A stretch of DNA of 37,081 bases from Geminocystis sp. GBBB08 (GCF_016743215.1 NZ_VRZC01000019.1:1-37081), one strand, 5' to 3'; counted from the stretch's first letter, positions 25,324 to 33,243 are shown. Notes: generated by a model from the sequence alone, not told the origin. Numbers and translations: made by a program.

Positions 25324-26145
25324 TTATTTTTTTTGTTTATTTAACTTTTGTAAATCTTCCAAATCTAAATTTAAAAATCGAACATCATCTTTTCCCATAA
25401 TTAAAGGTAAATTACCATTCCATTGTTTAATACTTTGATATTGAAGAATTTCGGGGGTTAAAGACTCTTGTAAAATACTATGGGCTTCAGCTTCACCTTT
25501 TGCTAAATTTACCCTAACTTGGGCATCTTTTTGGGCTTTAATCACTTGAAAACCTGCTTTTTTTGCATCTTGTTCGGCAATTTGTTTCGCTTCTACAGCC
25601 TGACTAAATAAAGGAGAAAACTCGATATGAACGAGGGAAATATCATCTATTTCTAAATTATATTTAGCTAGTTTTTCTGTTAATAAAGTATCAATTTCTG
25701 ATTTTAATTCTTCTCTTTTGATAATAATTTCTTCTGCTGTATATCGGGCTAAAACTGCTTTGACAATTTCCTCAATAGAAGGATTAATAATATTATCAAT
25801 AATCTCATTTTCTGTACCAATTTGTTGATAAATATGGTTAACTTGATCGGGATTTAAGTGCCAATTAAGGGCGATTTCGTTAAAAACATCTTGCAAATCT
25901 TTAGTGGATGCCTCTGCCCGAAGATCTTGTTTTTGAATCCTGACACTTAATTTTTGTACGGTATTAACAAGGGGAATAATAAAATGTATTCCTTCCTCTA
26001 AAATTTGTTTTTGCACTTCTCCAAAACGCATTAAAACCCCTCTTTCACCGGCTGAAATAATGGTAAAGGGGTTAAATAAAATTAAAAAAATTAAAGATAA
26101 AAAAACAATATTAACAGGTTTCTTTAAAAATTGACTTTTCCTCAT
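25324..26145 (-). CDS. Prohibitin / SPFH-domain protein
   Basis: The 273-residue protein has one N-terminal membrane anchor (residues 11-31) and an SPFH/band-7 domain (SAGERGVLMRFGEVQKQILEEGIHFIIP from 31, then the repeat-like LRAEASTKDLQDVFNEIALNWHL). A long charged helix follows (about 180-235, AKQIAEQDAKKAGFQVIKAQKDAQVRVNLAKGEAEA). This is the prohibitin layout; such proteins form rings in membranes and often attend FtsH proteases. Cyanobacterial prohibitins sit in the cytoplasmic or thylakoid membrane. Its ATG overlaps the stop of the PAP2 gene by 4 bp (26142-26145), so the two are co-translated. It is the last gene of a three-gene operon. Confidence 0.92.
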   Translation of the reverse strand: MRKSQFLKKPVNIVFLSLIFLILFNPFTIISAGERGVLMRFGEVQKQILEEGIHFIIPLVNTVQKLSVRIQKQDLRAEASTKDLQDVFNEIALNWHLNPDQVNHIYQQIGTENEIIDNIINPSIEEIVKAVLARYTAEEIIIKREELKSEIDTLLTEKLAKYNLEIDDISLVHIEFSPLFSQAVEAKQIAEQDAKKAGFQVIKAQKDAQVRVNLAKGEAEAHSILQESLTPEILQYQSIKQWNGNLPLIMGKDDVRFLNLDLEDLQKLNKQKK

Positions 26146-26807
26146 GTATTTTGTTCATTTAAAGAATGAGATGAACGAGGATTTAATAATAATGTTACCA
26201 AAGTAGTCCAAGCAATTCCTAACAACCAACCACCGATTATATCACTAGGATAATGTACCCCTAAATATAAACGAGTCCAAGCAATTAAACCTACATATAA
26301 TAACGCTAAAATAGCGATAAAATTAAGATAACGACTACCCCAAAAAATTACCAATAAAGTCAATGCAAATGTTATACTACCCATAGCATGACCACTGGGA
26401 AAAGAAAAATCACTGGGTAAAGGATAAGAGGATTCCCAAAGATTTGGGCGAGGACGTTGGAATAAAAGTTTAATCCCAAAATTGACGATCGCACTTGATA
26501 AAATAGAAGTAATTAGGTAGCCAAGTAAGGATTTTTGCCCTTGATAAAAAAGCCATAAACATAGCAAAAAAGAAAAAGACAGGATATATTTTATACCACC
26601 AAAATTGGTAGCAACAGAAGCAAAGTTATCTAAAAAAATACTAGATTGACTATGAATAAAATGAAGAATTTGCTTATCCCAAGGAAACTCAATGTTTAGA
26701 TAGTTAATTTCTAAAGCGAGAAAAGTAAAAAGAATTAAGCAAGAAATTTTAATTAATAAAATATTTCGTTTTTTTTGTAAAGGTTTATTCAAAGCTAAAT
26801 ATAACAT
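26142..26807 (-). CDS. PAP2-family membrane phosphatase
   Basis: The 221-residue integral membrane protein has about six helices and all three PAP2 signature motifs. These are KLLFQRPRP (Lys113, Arg120, Pro121), FPSGH (137-140, catalytic His140) and TRLYLGVHYPSD (Arg179, His185, Asp189). The family removes phosphate from phosphatidic acid, undecaprenyl diphosphate or similar lipids; which one cannot be told from the motifs. It is the middle gene of an operon. It starts 8 bp after the small membrane protein gene ends and overlaps the prohibitin gene by 4 bp. The pairing with prohibitin suggests a membrane-lipid or lipid-domain role, by inference. Confidence 0.93.
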   Translation of the reverse strand: MLYLALNKPLQKKRNILLIKISCLILFTFLALEINYLNIEFPWDKQILHFIHSQSSIFLDNFASVATNFGGIKYILSFSFLLCLWLFYQGQKSLLGYLITSILSSAIVNFGIKLLFQRPRPNLWESSYPLPSDFSFPSGHAMGSITFALTLLVIFWGSRYLNFIAILALLYVGLIAWTRLYLGVHYPSDIIGGWLLGIAWTTLVTLLLNPRSSHSLNEQNT

Positions 26808-26815
26808 AAAAAAAT

Positions 26816-27214
26816 TTAAAAATTAATTCCAGTAGTTAAAAAAGAAGGTAAAGATAAATCAAGAATATTTGTTTTCCAAAGAACAACAACGGCGACAGTA
26901 AAAACTGTAGAAGTAGCGACTCCAGACCAAATATTTTTCTTTAAATCAACTTCCTTCTGGGAATCTTTAATCAAATTAGTTGTGCCTAATTGCATTAAAA
27001 TTATACCGATAATATTGGTTAACCAATAGCCGACTATGGAAGCTGGAATTAAGAGATTAGGGAAAAAAAAGCTAACTATTTTACCAAAACCGTAGGCGAT
27101 GGGTAAATTAAAAATTAAATCATTCCACCAACATAAAGGAGAGAGTAAAAAACCAAATATAACAAAAAAACTATGTTTAAGATTACGCCAATTAAAAAAT
27201 AAAGTTAAATTCAT
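26816..27214 (-). CDS. Small polytopic membrane protein, unknown function
   Basis: I recognise no family. The 132-residue protein is strongly hydrophobic, with segments at about 14-30, 46-76 and 96-113, so three to four helices. Polar blocks include SPLCWWNDLIFNLPIAYGFGK. It begins at ATG 27214 without a clear ribosome binding site and is the first gene of the run with the PAP2 phosphatase (8-bp gap) and prohibitin. The tight spacing argues that it is real and works with them. Confidence 0.7.
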   Translation of the reverse strand: MNLTLFFNWRNLKHSFFVIFGFLLSPLCWWNDLIFNLPIAYGFGKIVSFFFPNLLIPASIVGYWLTNIIGIILMQLGTTNLIKDSQKEVDLKKNIWSGVATSTVFTVAVVVLWKTNILDLSLPSFLTTGINF

Positions 27215-27592
27215 AAAAAACGATTTTACAATATTAATGATTTTACAATATATTTATTATCAAAAAATTGTTTGTTTAAATTATAAAAATAATATCATAG
27301 ACCGCCTAACAGGTTGACAAGATTAACATAAACCGCTTCGCAATAAATGGACGAAGCTAATAGCGAAAATCTGCTGAAGCGATTTATAAATATAATTTTC
27401 AATAGACTTCTCTAAAAATTGGTATTTAAGAGGGTTCAAGCCCTTACTATGAACCAATCAAAAATAAATAAGATTGATGTCTAATAAACATACTTTAAAA
27501 AATCGATACACTTAGTCGCTTTAGCAGACTTATGCTGTTAGCCATAAAATTTATTTCTTGACGGATTATGAGATACCAGCTACAAAAAAACG
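27215..27592. other. 378-bp intergenic gap with repeats
   Basis: It holds an inverted pair ATAAACCGCTTC (about 27329) / GAAGCGATTTAT (about 27376) and a hairpin repeat at 27429-27454 (AGGGTTCAAGCCCTTACTATGAACC). No gene, and no clear promoter for the small membrane protein, was seen. Confidence 0.5.
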
Positions 27593-28618
27593 CTATTTAC
27601 TTCTGATAATTTGGTCAAAAATTGCACCATCTTTAAAGAATTTAGTATCAATCTGACTCCAGCCACCAAAATCATTGACAGTCACTAATTTATTAATTTT
27701 AGGGTATTGTTTAGCAAACTCTTTACTAACTTGGGCATCGACAGGGCGAAAGCCAACTTTAGCGTATTCTCTTTGAGCTTGAGGAGTAAAGACATATTTA
27801 ACAAAGGCTTCAGCTACTTCCCTTGTACCCCTTTTATCTACTGTTTTATCTACTACAGCAATGGGATTATCAATGGAAACATTTACATCTGTAGGAACGA
27901 AGAAAGGATCTTTTGCACCTTTTTGTTGAGCTAAAATTGCCTCATTTTCATAGTTTAACAATACATCCCCTTGCCCTTGTTTAATGAAGACATCGGTGGA
28001 TTCTCTAGCATCTTTAGGCAATACTGGCACAGAGTTATAAACCTTATCGACGAAAGTTTTGGCTTGGGCTTCAGTCCCACCTTTGAATGCAACAGAAGCC
28101 CATAATCCTAAGAAATTCCATTTTGCACCGCCTGAGGTTTTAGGATTAGCGGTAATAACTTTAATTTTGGGATCGGCTAATTGACTCCAAGACTTAATTT
28201 GAGGTTTACCCGGACGGGTAATAAAAGCAACCACTGATTTAGTGACAATGGCATTATTAGGGGCTTCTTTTTCCCAACCCGGCTTAATTAATCCCGCCTG
28301 TTCAATTTTTTTAGTATCACCAGCTAAAGCTAAAGCAACGACATCAGCTTCTAAACCATCGATAACAGCACGAGTTTGAGAACCAGAGCCGCCGTAACTT
28401 TGTTTAAAGATAACATCTTGTCCAGTTTTCTTTTTCCACTCTGCCGTGAATTGAGGAATAATCTTAGAGTAAGCACCTTGAGTTACAGCGTAGGAAACAA
28501 GGGTAATTTCAACGGTTTTCTTTTGCGCTTCGGCAGGTTTTTGAAAAGATAATAATAAAGACGATGATAAACCTGCTAATCCTAAGCCAATTAACACAAG
28601 ACTTTTTCTGCGAAACAT
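27593..28618 (-). CDS. sbpA: Sulfate-binding protein (second, stand-alone)
   Basis: The 341-residue periplasmic solute-binding protein has ATG 28618 with AAGAGGT 8 bp upstream. The signal peptide (FRRKS, hydrophobic 7-24) is cleaved near AEA (29-31). The family core is complete: VEITLVSYAVTQGAY, SYGGSGSQTRAVIDGLEAD (from 74), ITANPKTSGGARWNFLGLW-type block, VVDKTVDKRGTREVAEAF and NDFGGWSQID. It closely parallels the binding protein at 33244, except that it is secreted rather than lipid-anchored. It has no permease beside it and probably feeds one of the two CysT/CysW pairs. Its promoter (28734-28762) is very like that of the 33244 gene. Confidence 0.94.
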   Translation of the reverse strand: MFRRKSLVLIGLGLAGLSSSLLLSFQKPAEAQKKTVEITLVSYAVTQGAYSKIIPQFTAEWKKKTGQDVIFKQSYGGSGSQTRAVIDGLEADVVALALAGDTKKIEQAGLIKPGWEKEAPNNAIVTKSVVAFITRPGKPQIKSWSQLADPKIKVITANPKTSGGAKWNFLGLWASVAFKGGTEAQAKTFVDKVYNSVPVLPKDARESTDVFIKQGQGDVLLNYENEAILAQQKGAKDPFFVPTDVNVSIDNPIAVVDKTVDKRGTREVAEAFVKYVFTPQAQREYAKVGFRPVDAQVSKEFAKQYPKINKLVTVNDFGGWSQIDTKFFKDGAIFDQIIRSK

Positions 28619-28733
28619 TTAGATACCTCTTAATGAGACTGAATAGTTTAATTCAATGTGACAATTGTTTTCTTTTTCTTACGTTAAATAAAGCATTCTT
28701 AACAAAAAACAATTGACATCACTTGCTAAAGCG

Positions 28734-28771
28734 ATTATATCTAAATCAGGATATTTTTTCAATACATTTTT
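28734..28771 (-). promoter_or_regulatory. sbpA promoter: TTGAAA - 17 bp - TATAAT
   Basis: On the minus strand the -35 TTGAAA (28762-28757) and the -10 TATAAT (28739-28734) are exactly 17 bp apart. They are preceded by AAAAATGTA. The 19 bases 28753-28771 are identical to 34353-34371 in front of the other sbpA. The predicted leader is about 110 nt. Confidence 0.65.
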
Positions 28772-28823
28772 AAATTATTTTAATGGGAGAGAAAATCAAT
28801 CTTCTAAGGGAGAGTCGGAAACC

Positions 28824-28847
28824 GTAAAACAGGCAAGATGCTTGTCC
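28824..28847. repeat. Dispersed repeat GTAAAACAGGCAAGATGCTTGTCC
   Basis: Member of the GCAAGATG family at 18869 and 24399. Confidence 0.6.
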
Positions 28848-28948
28848 ATTTGTACCAAAAATGAAGGTTAGGAAAGTAATATAATTGCATTTAATTGTAA
28901 AATATCCAATTCCTACATCAATTGTTGATTTTGTCAATTTTTATGTAA

Positions 28949-28960
28949 CAAAATGTTTTG
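28949..28960. promoter_or_regulatory. Palindromic element CAAAATGTTTTG
   Basis: Five-base arms around TG, 331 bp upstream of sbpA, sharing the core AAAATGTTTT with 18806-18819 and 22979-22992. The distance from the sbpA promoter makes a direct role uncertain. Confidence 0.3.
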
Positions 28961-29083
28961 CTAATTCAGTAAGCAAAATTAATCGATGCTCTTTACTTTT
29001 CTCAAATCTATAATAACAATGGGTTTAAACTATTGTCTATATGCAATTAATTTTGTCTCACTACTTAACAGATTCATTTATTT

Positions 29084-29115
29084 CTTTGCGACTTTGCGAC
29101 TTTGCGAGAAAAAAA
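29084..29115 (+). repeat. Heptamer repeat CTTTGCGA x3 ending GAGAAAAAAA
   Basis: Tandem CTTTGCGA/CTTTGCGA/CTTTGCGAG, 5 bp beyond the stop codon of the CadD-like gene at 29121. Same family as 11083, 13311 and 15781. Confidence 0.75.
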
Positions 29116-29120
29116 TAAAC

Positions 29121-29777
29121 CTAAAAATTAATCAAGGTAAAAGTACCATTTTTCCAGAAAATAAATAAGCCTAAAGCAATTAAAACATAAGGGACATATT
29201 GCTGGCAATAATTAGTAATTAAGTGAGCAAATTTTTTATTATTAATTAATCGATAAGCAAGATAACACCATAACCCTTTTAAAATTAAAAAGACAGTAAT
29301 TATAACTAACAAACTCAATAAATTACTTCCTGCAAATAATGGCACATAAACCCCGATATTATCGCCACCATTCGCAAAGGTAATCAGGGCAACTTTATAG
29401 GTTTGAGGGTGTAAAAGTTGATACAAAAAATTAATAATCGGATGATCGTGTTTAGGTTGCACATATCTGCTACTGACAGTTTGTAATTCTGTTTCGTCAT
29501 TATCAGGATTAAATAATTGTTTAACGCCAATAATAATAGGTAAAATGCCCAATAAACCAATCCATTGTGAGGAGATAATTAAACCGCCAAAATAACCCAC
29601 TAAACTTAATAAAATTAGAATAATTAATCCTAAATAAGCACCACTAATGACGTGATTTTTTTCGATTTTTTCTTCTTTTACTTGGGTGAAAAAAATTAAG
29701 AGAATTAACAAATCATCTATATTGGTAGCAATAAAAGCACTAATTCCCTCAAAAATGGCAATAATAACCTGATTCAC
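29121..29777 (-). CDS. CadD-like transporter (copy C)
   Basis: This is the third Cad-family polytopic membrane protein in the window. From GTG 29777 it has 218 residues and its motifs align exactly with the other copies: TNIDD at 18-22 and NGGDN at 136-140 in QTYKVALITFANGGDNIGVYVPLFAG. The frame stays open to a TTG at 29846, which would add 23 residues that the other copies lack, so I prefer the GTG. The loop between helices is His-containing (VQPKHDHP, about 106-113), unlike the acidic loop of copy A or the basic loop of copy B, which hints at different metal preference. The substrate is unknown. It sits between sbpA and cysA on the same strand as both, but separated from them by 186-500 bp. 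Confidence 0.8.
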   Translation of the reverse strand: MNQVIIAIFEGISAFIATNIDDLLILLIFFTQVKEEKIEKNHVISGAYLGLIILILLSLVGYFGGLIISSQWIGLLGILPIIIGVKQLFNPDNDETELQTVSSRYVQPKHDHPIINFLYQLLHPQTYKVALITFANGGDNIGVYVPLFAGSNLLSLLVIITVFLILKGLWCYLAYRLINNKKFAHLITNYCQQYVPYVLIALGLFIFWKNGTFTLINF

Positions 29778-29997
29778 GGTATTTTCCCATAATGACACTA
29801 TCTTAATTGTAGCGGAGAAGGAATGTTGATCGAGCTTAACAATCAATCATTATTCCTTAATGTATTCTCCTTCAGGGATAATTTTTGTTTGGGTTTTGGT
29901 ATTATTCATAGTGTTTATTTTCGAGTTTTGTAATCTTTTTCCCAACCAGTAAGGCGATCGTACTGCCCACTAATTATTAAAATAATTACTACCAACG

Positions 29998-30015
29998 GGC
30001 ATAATAGATTATGCC
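29998..30015 (-). terminator. Perfect hairpin behind cysA
   Basis: GGCATAAT-AG-ATTATGCC has 8-bp arms and starts 17 bp past the cysA stop codon. No T-run follows directly, so it may protect the transcript end rather than terminate. Confidence 0.35.
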
Positions 30016-30032
30016 TTTATGAACAAACCTAT

Positions 30033-31043
30033 TTAAACTGCTACGGAGTCTTCTCTAAAACTTTTGACTCGACTGGGTTTGATATAAACCGTTTGATTAT
30101 GTCTTAATTGTAGTCGATCAAATTTTTCTCTAGTCAAATGTGCCGTCAACTCCCAAGAATCGACAGCTAATTCCGCTTGAATTTCCCAACCTAGATGAAT
30201 AATGCGTTTAACCACCGCACGACTGCTATTACCATCATCCTCTAATAATATATCTAACTCATGGGGACGTACAAAAATCTCCTCACCGAAATGATTATTA
30301 TTAGTAAACAAAGGTGCATGACTAGGTAAAATATTAACCTCCCCAATAAATTTGATCACAAAAGGAGAAGCCGGATTATCATAAATTTCAGCAGGAGAGC
30401 CGATTTGCTCAATTTTACCATTACTCATGACTACGATTTCATCAGCTACCTCCATCGCTTCCTCTTGATCGTGAGTTACAAATACACTGGTAATATGAAC
30501 ATCATCATGTAATCGTCTTAACCATGCTCTTAACTCCTTACGCACTTTAGCATCCAACGCCCCAAAAGGTTCATCTAAAAGTAATACTTCCGGTTGTACA
30601 GCTAATGCTCTGGCTAAAGCTACTCTTTGACGTTGCCCTCCTGATAACTGAGAAGGATAGCGATTACCTAAACCTTCTAATTGAATTAAATTGAGCAATT
30701 CCGTCACTCTTTCCTTAATATGGGCTTCCGAAGATTTACGAATTCTTAAACCAAAAGCAATATTTTCTCTAATGGTTAAATGTTTAAATAAAGCATAATG
30801 TTGGAAAACAAACCCAATATTTCGTTTGCGAATATCAACTCCCGTTGTATCTTTTCCATTGATAACAATTCTACCTTGGTCTGGATTTTCTAAACCAGCG
30901 ATCGTCCTTAAAAGAGTTGATTTACCTGAACCAGAAGGACCTAATAAAGCCACTAAAGTATTAGGTTTAACCTCTAAATGAATATCTTTTAGAGCTTGGA
31001 AAGAACCAAAACTTTTAGATACATTATCAACAATAATACTCAT
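30033..31043 (-). CDS. cysA: Sulfate ABC transporter ATPase
   Basis: The 336-residue ATPase energises sulfate/thiosulfate import. Walker A is GPSGSGKST at residues 35-43, the Q-loop Gln81, the signature LSGGQRQR at 133-140, Walker B LLLDEP at 154-159 and the switch His191. A TOBE-like regulatory domain follows from about 240 ([13 protein letters not shown]...). It is the only ATPase of this class in the window, although two CysT/CysW pairs are present. It follows cysW after a 113-bp gap that contains a compound palindrome. Five AGAATTT-type units abut its ATG directly, leaving no ordinary ribosome binding site. It is the last gene of the sbpA-NIL-cysT-cysW-cysA series. Confidence 0.96.
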   Translation of the reverse strand: MSIIVDNVSKSFGSFQALKDIHLEVKPNTLVALLGPSGSGKSTLLRTIAGLENPDQGRIVINGKDTTGVDIRKRNIGFVFQHYALFKHLTIRENIAFGLRIRKSSEAHIKERVTELLNLIQLEGLGNRYPSQLSGGQRQRVALARALAVQPEVLLLDEPFGALDAKVRKELRAWLRRLHDDVHITSVFVTHDQEEAMEVADEIVVMSNGKIEQIGSPAEIYDNPASPFVIKFIGEVNILPSHAPLFTNNNHFGEEIFVRPHELDILLEDDGNSSRAVVKRIIHLGWEIQAELAVDSWELTAHLTREKFDRLQLRHNQTVYIKPSRVKSFREDSVAV

Positions 31044-31078
31044 AGAATTTAGAATTTAGAATTTAGTATTTAGAATGA
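31044..31078. repeat. Tandem AGAATTT repeat (5 units) abutting the cysA start
   Basis: Units AGAATTT, AGAATTT, AGAATTT, AGTATTT and AGAATGA begin at the base after the ATG. The same heptamer, four perfect copies, lies 4 bp before the cysT start (32824-32851). Confidence 0.75.
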
Positions 31079-31099
31079 ATAATTAAAAGTAAAAAAAGT

Positions 31100-31149
31100 T
31101 TGTAGTTACGACTTTAGTCGTTAGCCAAAAGCTAAAGCCTTTACTACAA
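31100..31149. repeat. Compound palindrome between cysW and cysA
   Basis: Outer arms TTGTAGT (31100-31106) and ACTACAA (31143-31149) enclose ACGACTTTAGTCGT and GCTAAAGCC. It is related to the GTAGTAAGGGCTTTAGCCCT family. Confidence 0.6.
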
Positions 31150-31156
31150 GCAAAAA

Positions 31157-31969
31157 CTAAACTTCCTTGATTTTCGTCTTTCTTTCGAGAATTTCCTTGA
31201 AAATCAAAGTTAAAGCCCCTAATAACCCTAAAACTACCGCCGCACTAAATGCAGCTTCTGTTTGATAGTTTTTATAGGCTAACTCCACAAATATTGGTAA
31301 GGTTGCCGTTTGCCCGATAATACTACCCGACACCACCGCAACTGCACCAAATTCCCCCATAGCACGAGCATTGGTTAGTAACACCCCGTAAAGTAAACCC
31401 CAACGAATACTTGGTAATGTAACACGCCAAAAAATTTGCCAATCACTCGCCCCTAAAGTCCGTGCGGCTTCTTCTTGTTCGGTTCCCACTTCCTCTAATA
31501 CGGGTATAACTTCCCTTGCCACGAAAGGAAATGTTACAAAAATCGTGGCTAATGTCATACCGGGTAAAGCAAAGACAATTTTAGCGTCGATCGATTCTAA
31601 AAATGGTCCAAACCAACCGTTACGCCCGTATAACAAGACAATCATCAACCCTGCTACCACTGGAGAGATGGAGAAAGGCAAGTCAATTAAACTAACTAAA
31701 AAAGTTTTTCCTTTAAAGTTGTTTCTAGCAATTACCCAAGCCGCACATAAGCCAAATACCGTATTTAAGGGAACTGCAATTAAGGCTATAATCACTGTTA
31801 ATTCCACTGCTACAGTAAATTCTCTCGTTTGGATAGCCTCGAAAAAGGGTTGTACTCCTTTATGGAAAGCCTCATAAAATACGGAAATAGCAGGAATAAT
31901 TAAGATTAGGGCTAAGTAAGCCAACGCTACTATAATTAGCCATGTTTCTACGGATTTAATTTTCTGCAT
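31157..31969 (-). CDS. cysW: Sulfate ABC permease CysW (second set)
   Basis: The 270-residue inner-membrane permease has about six helices, the ATPase-docking motif EEAARTLGASDWQIFWRVTLPSIRWGLLYG and the CysW-type block NARAMGEFGAVAVVSGSIIG. Its ATG at 31969 lies 14 bp inside the end of cysT (31956), a strong coupling signal. Compared with the CysW at 20085 the sequence is clearly homologous but not a recent copy. It forms the channel with CysT and is driven by CysA at 30033. Confidence 0.95.
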   Translation of the reverse strand: MQKIKSVETWLIIVALAYLALILIIPAISVFYEAFHKGVQPFFEAIQTREFTVAVELTVIIALIAVPLNTVFGLCAAWVIARNNFKGKTFLVSLIDLPFSISPVVAGLMIVLLYGRNGWFGPFLESIDAKIVFALPGMTLATIFVTFPFVAREVIPVLEEVGTEQEEAARTLGASDWQIFWRVTLPSIRWGLLYGVLLTNARAMGEFGAVAVVSGSIIGQTATLPIFVELAYKNYQTEAAFSAAVVLGLLGALTLIFKEILERKTKIKEV

Positions 31970-32819
31970 AGTTGCTACCCCATTTTTGTAAGAAGTTAAT
32001 TACCAATAAAAGCACTAAAGAAATTAAAAGAAGTACTGCACCTATTACCGTTGCCCCTACATAGTCGTATTCTTCTAGTCTTTGAAATACTAATACAGGC
32101 GCGATTAAGTCTTGAAAAGGAATGTTGGAAGCAATAACTACGATCGAACCATACTCTCCTACAGCCCTCGAAAAACCCAATGCTACCCCCGTTAAAATAG
32201 GGGGAATGAGAGGGGGTAAAATAACGAGGCGAAAAGTTTGCCAATCCGTAGCACCTAATGCCCAAGACGCTTCTTCCGTTTCCCTTTCCATTTCCTGTAA
32301 AACAGGTTGTAAAGTGCGCACGACAAAAGGCAAGGAGATAAACAACATCGCCACAAATACTCCCAATTGAGAAAAAGCGATTTTGATGCCAAAAGGAGTG
32401 AAAAACTGCCCAATCCAACCAGTTGGGCTATAAACGGTGGCTAATACTAAACCAGCTACTGCCGTGGGTAAAGCGAAGGGAATGTCAATCATGGCATCGA
32501 AAATTTTACGTCCTGGAAAGTCATATCTAACTAATACCCATGCTAATAATGTACCCATTAAACCGTTAATAAGACCAGCAAAAATAGCGGTAATAAAGGT
32601 TACTTGATAGGCGGATATAGCCACATCTGAAGTAGCAATTTCCCAAAATTTTCCAAATCCTAAAGTAGAAGATTTAAGGATTAATGCAGCCATGGGAACT
32701 AACAAAATAATAGTTAAATAACCGATGGTAATTGTCCAAGGAATAGAAATTTTTGAGATAAATTTTGAGATTTGATTGGTGTTAACCTCCATAGGAGGTT
32801 CGTAAGGAATATTAACCAT
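31956..32819 (-). CDS. cysT: Sulfate ABC permease CysT (second set)
   Basis: The 287-residue permease has about six helices from residue 23 on. It carries the docking motif EEASWALGATDWQTFRLVILPPLIPPILTG and the block GFSRAVGEYGSIVVIASNIPF. The start ATG 32819 is preceded by AGAATTT tandem repeats with no ribosome binding site. An internal ATG at codon 10 is possible, but it too lacks one. It overlaps cysW by 14 bp and follows the NIL-domain gene after 82 bp. It is the partner of CysW at 31157. Confidence 0.95.
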   Translation of the reverse strand: MVNIPYEPPMEVNTNQISKFISKISIPWTITIGYLTIILLVPMAALILKSSTLGFGKFWEIATSDVAISAYQVTFITAIFAGLINGLMGTLLAWVLVRYDFPGRKIFDAMIDIPFALPTAVAGLVLATVYSPTGWIGQFFTPFGIKIAFSQLGVFVAMLFISLPFVVRTLQPVLQEMERETEEASWALGATDWQTFRLVILPPLIPPILTGVALGFSRAVGEYGSIVVIASNIPFQDLIAPVLVFQRLEEYDYVGATVIGAVLLLISLVLLLVINFLQKWGSNYAEN

Positions 32820-32823
32820 AAAA

Positions 32824-32851
32824 AGAATTTAGAATTTAGAATTTAGAATTT
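32824..32851. repeat. Tandem AGAATTT repeat (4 perfect units) before the cysT start
   Basis: Four perfect 7-bp copies lie 4 bp upstream of the cysT start codon. They match the array at the cysA start (31044-31078). Confidence 0.8.
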
Positions 32852-32901
32852 AAAATAATCATGACCAAATACCCTATAATAAGTGCGACTTTTATTAATC
32901 A

Positions 32902-33219
32902 TCAACCTTCTAATGACCATCCTTCAAAATCCCATTCATTAAAAGGTTTTTGCCCTATTTGATCACTCTCCCATACTTCTATTCCTAAATCAATTAAGTA
33001 TTTTATACCTTCTTTAATAGTCTCTTCTGTGCCTTTTAATTTTAAATTAAACCAACCATCTCCATCGCCTTCTTCTCCAAGTAAAGCTGAGGTAATATTT
33101 ACTTCTAATTTATATTGAACTGCTAGGTCAAAAATAATTGGTTTTTGTAAATATTTTGGCGGAATATGTAGGGATATTTTAATAGTTTTGTCCCTAATTT
33201 CTGTAACTTGATTAGTCAT
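32902..33219 (-). CDS. Stand-alone NIL-domain protein in the sulfate operon
   Basis: The 105-residue protein is essentially one NIL domain, the ACT-like fold found at the C-terminus of the methionine importer ATPase MetN, where it senses methionine. Visible blocks are IKISLHIPPKYLQKPIIFDLAVQYKLEVNITSALLG and GWFNLKLKGTEETIKEGIKYLIDLGIEVW. It lies between sbpA (24-bp gap) and cysT in one transcript direction. A small NIL protein also lies in the sulfate operon of Synechocystis, as far as I recall. It could be a soluble sensor that binds a sulfur amino acid and inhibits or tunes the transporter; this is inference. Confidence 0.85.
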   Translation of the reverse strand: MTNQVTEIRDKTIKISLHIPPKYLQKPIIFDLAVQYKLEVNITSALLGEEGDGDGWFNLKLKGTEETIKEGIKYLIDLGIEVWESDQIGQKPFNEWDFEGWSLEG

Positions 33220-33243
33220 AGTTTTAATTGTTTTTGAAGTTAA

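Larger units (their letters stand above)
28619..29120. other. 502-bp intergenic region with sbpA promoter, motif and repeats
   Basis: It contains the sbpA promoter (28734-28771), a GCAAGATG repeat (28824-28847), the palindrome CAAAATGTTTTG (28949-28960) and a CTTTGCG repeat (29084-29115). The short frame at 28986-29168 has no coding character. Confidence 0.55.

Noticed and set aside
28986-29168. 60-codon plus-strand frame
   Set aside because: It runs through the CTTTGCG repeat and into the antisense of copy C.
31545-31877. 110-codon plus-strand frame
   Set aside because: It is antisense to cysW, and similar antisense frames occur opposite the other cysT/cysW genes, as expected from codon bias in this family.
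31996-32418. 140-codon minus-strand frame inside cysT
   Set aside because: It is a shifted frame of the well-supported cysT gene, with Ser/Cys/Phe-rich nonsense composition.
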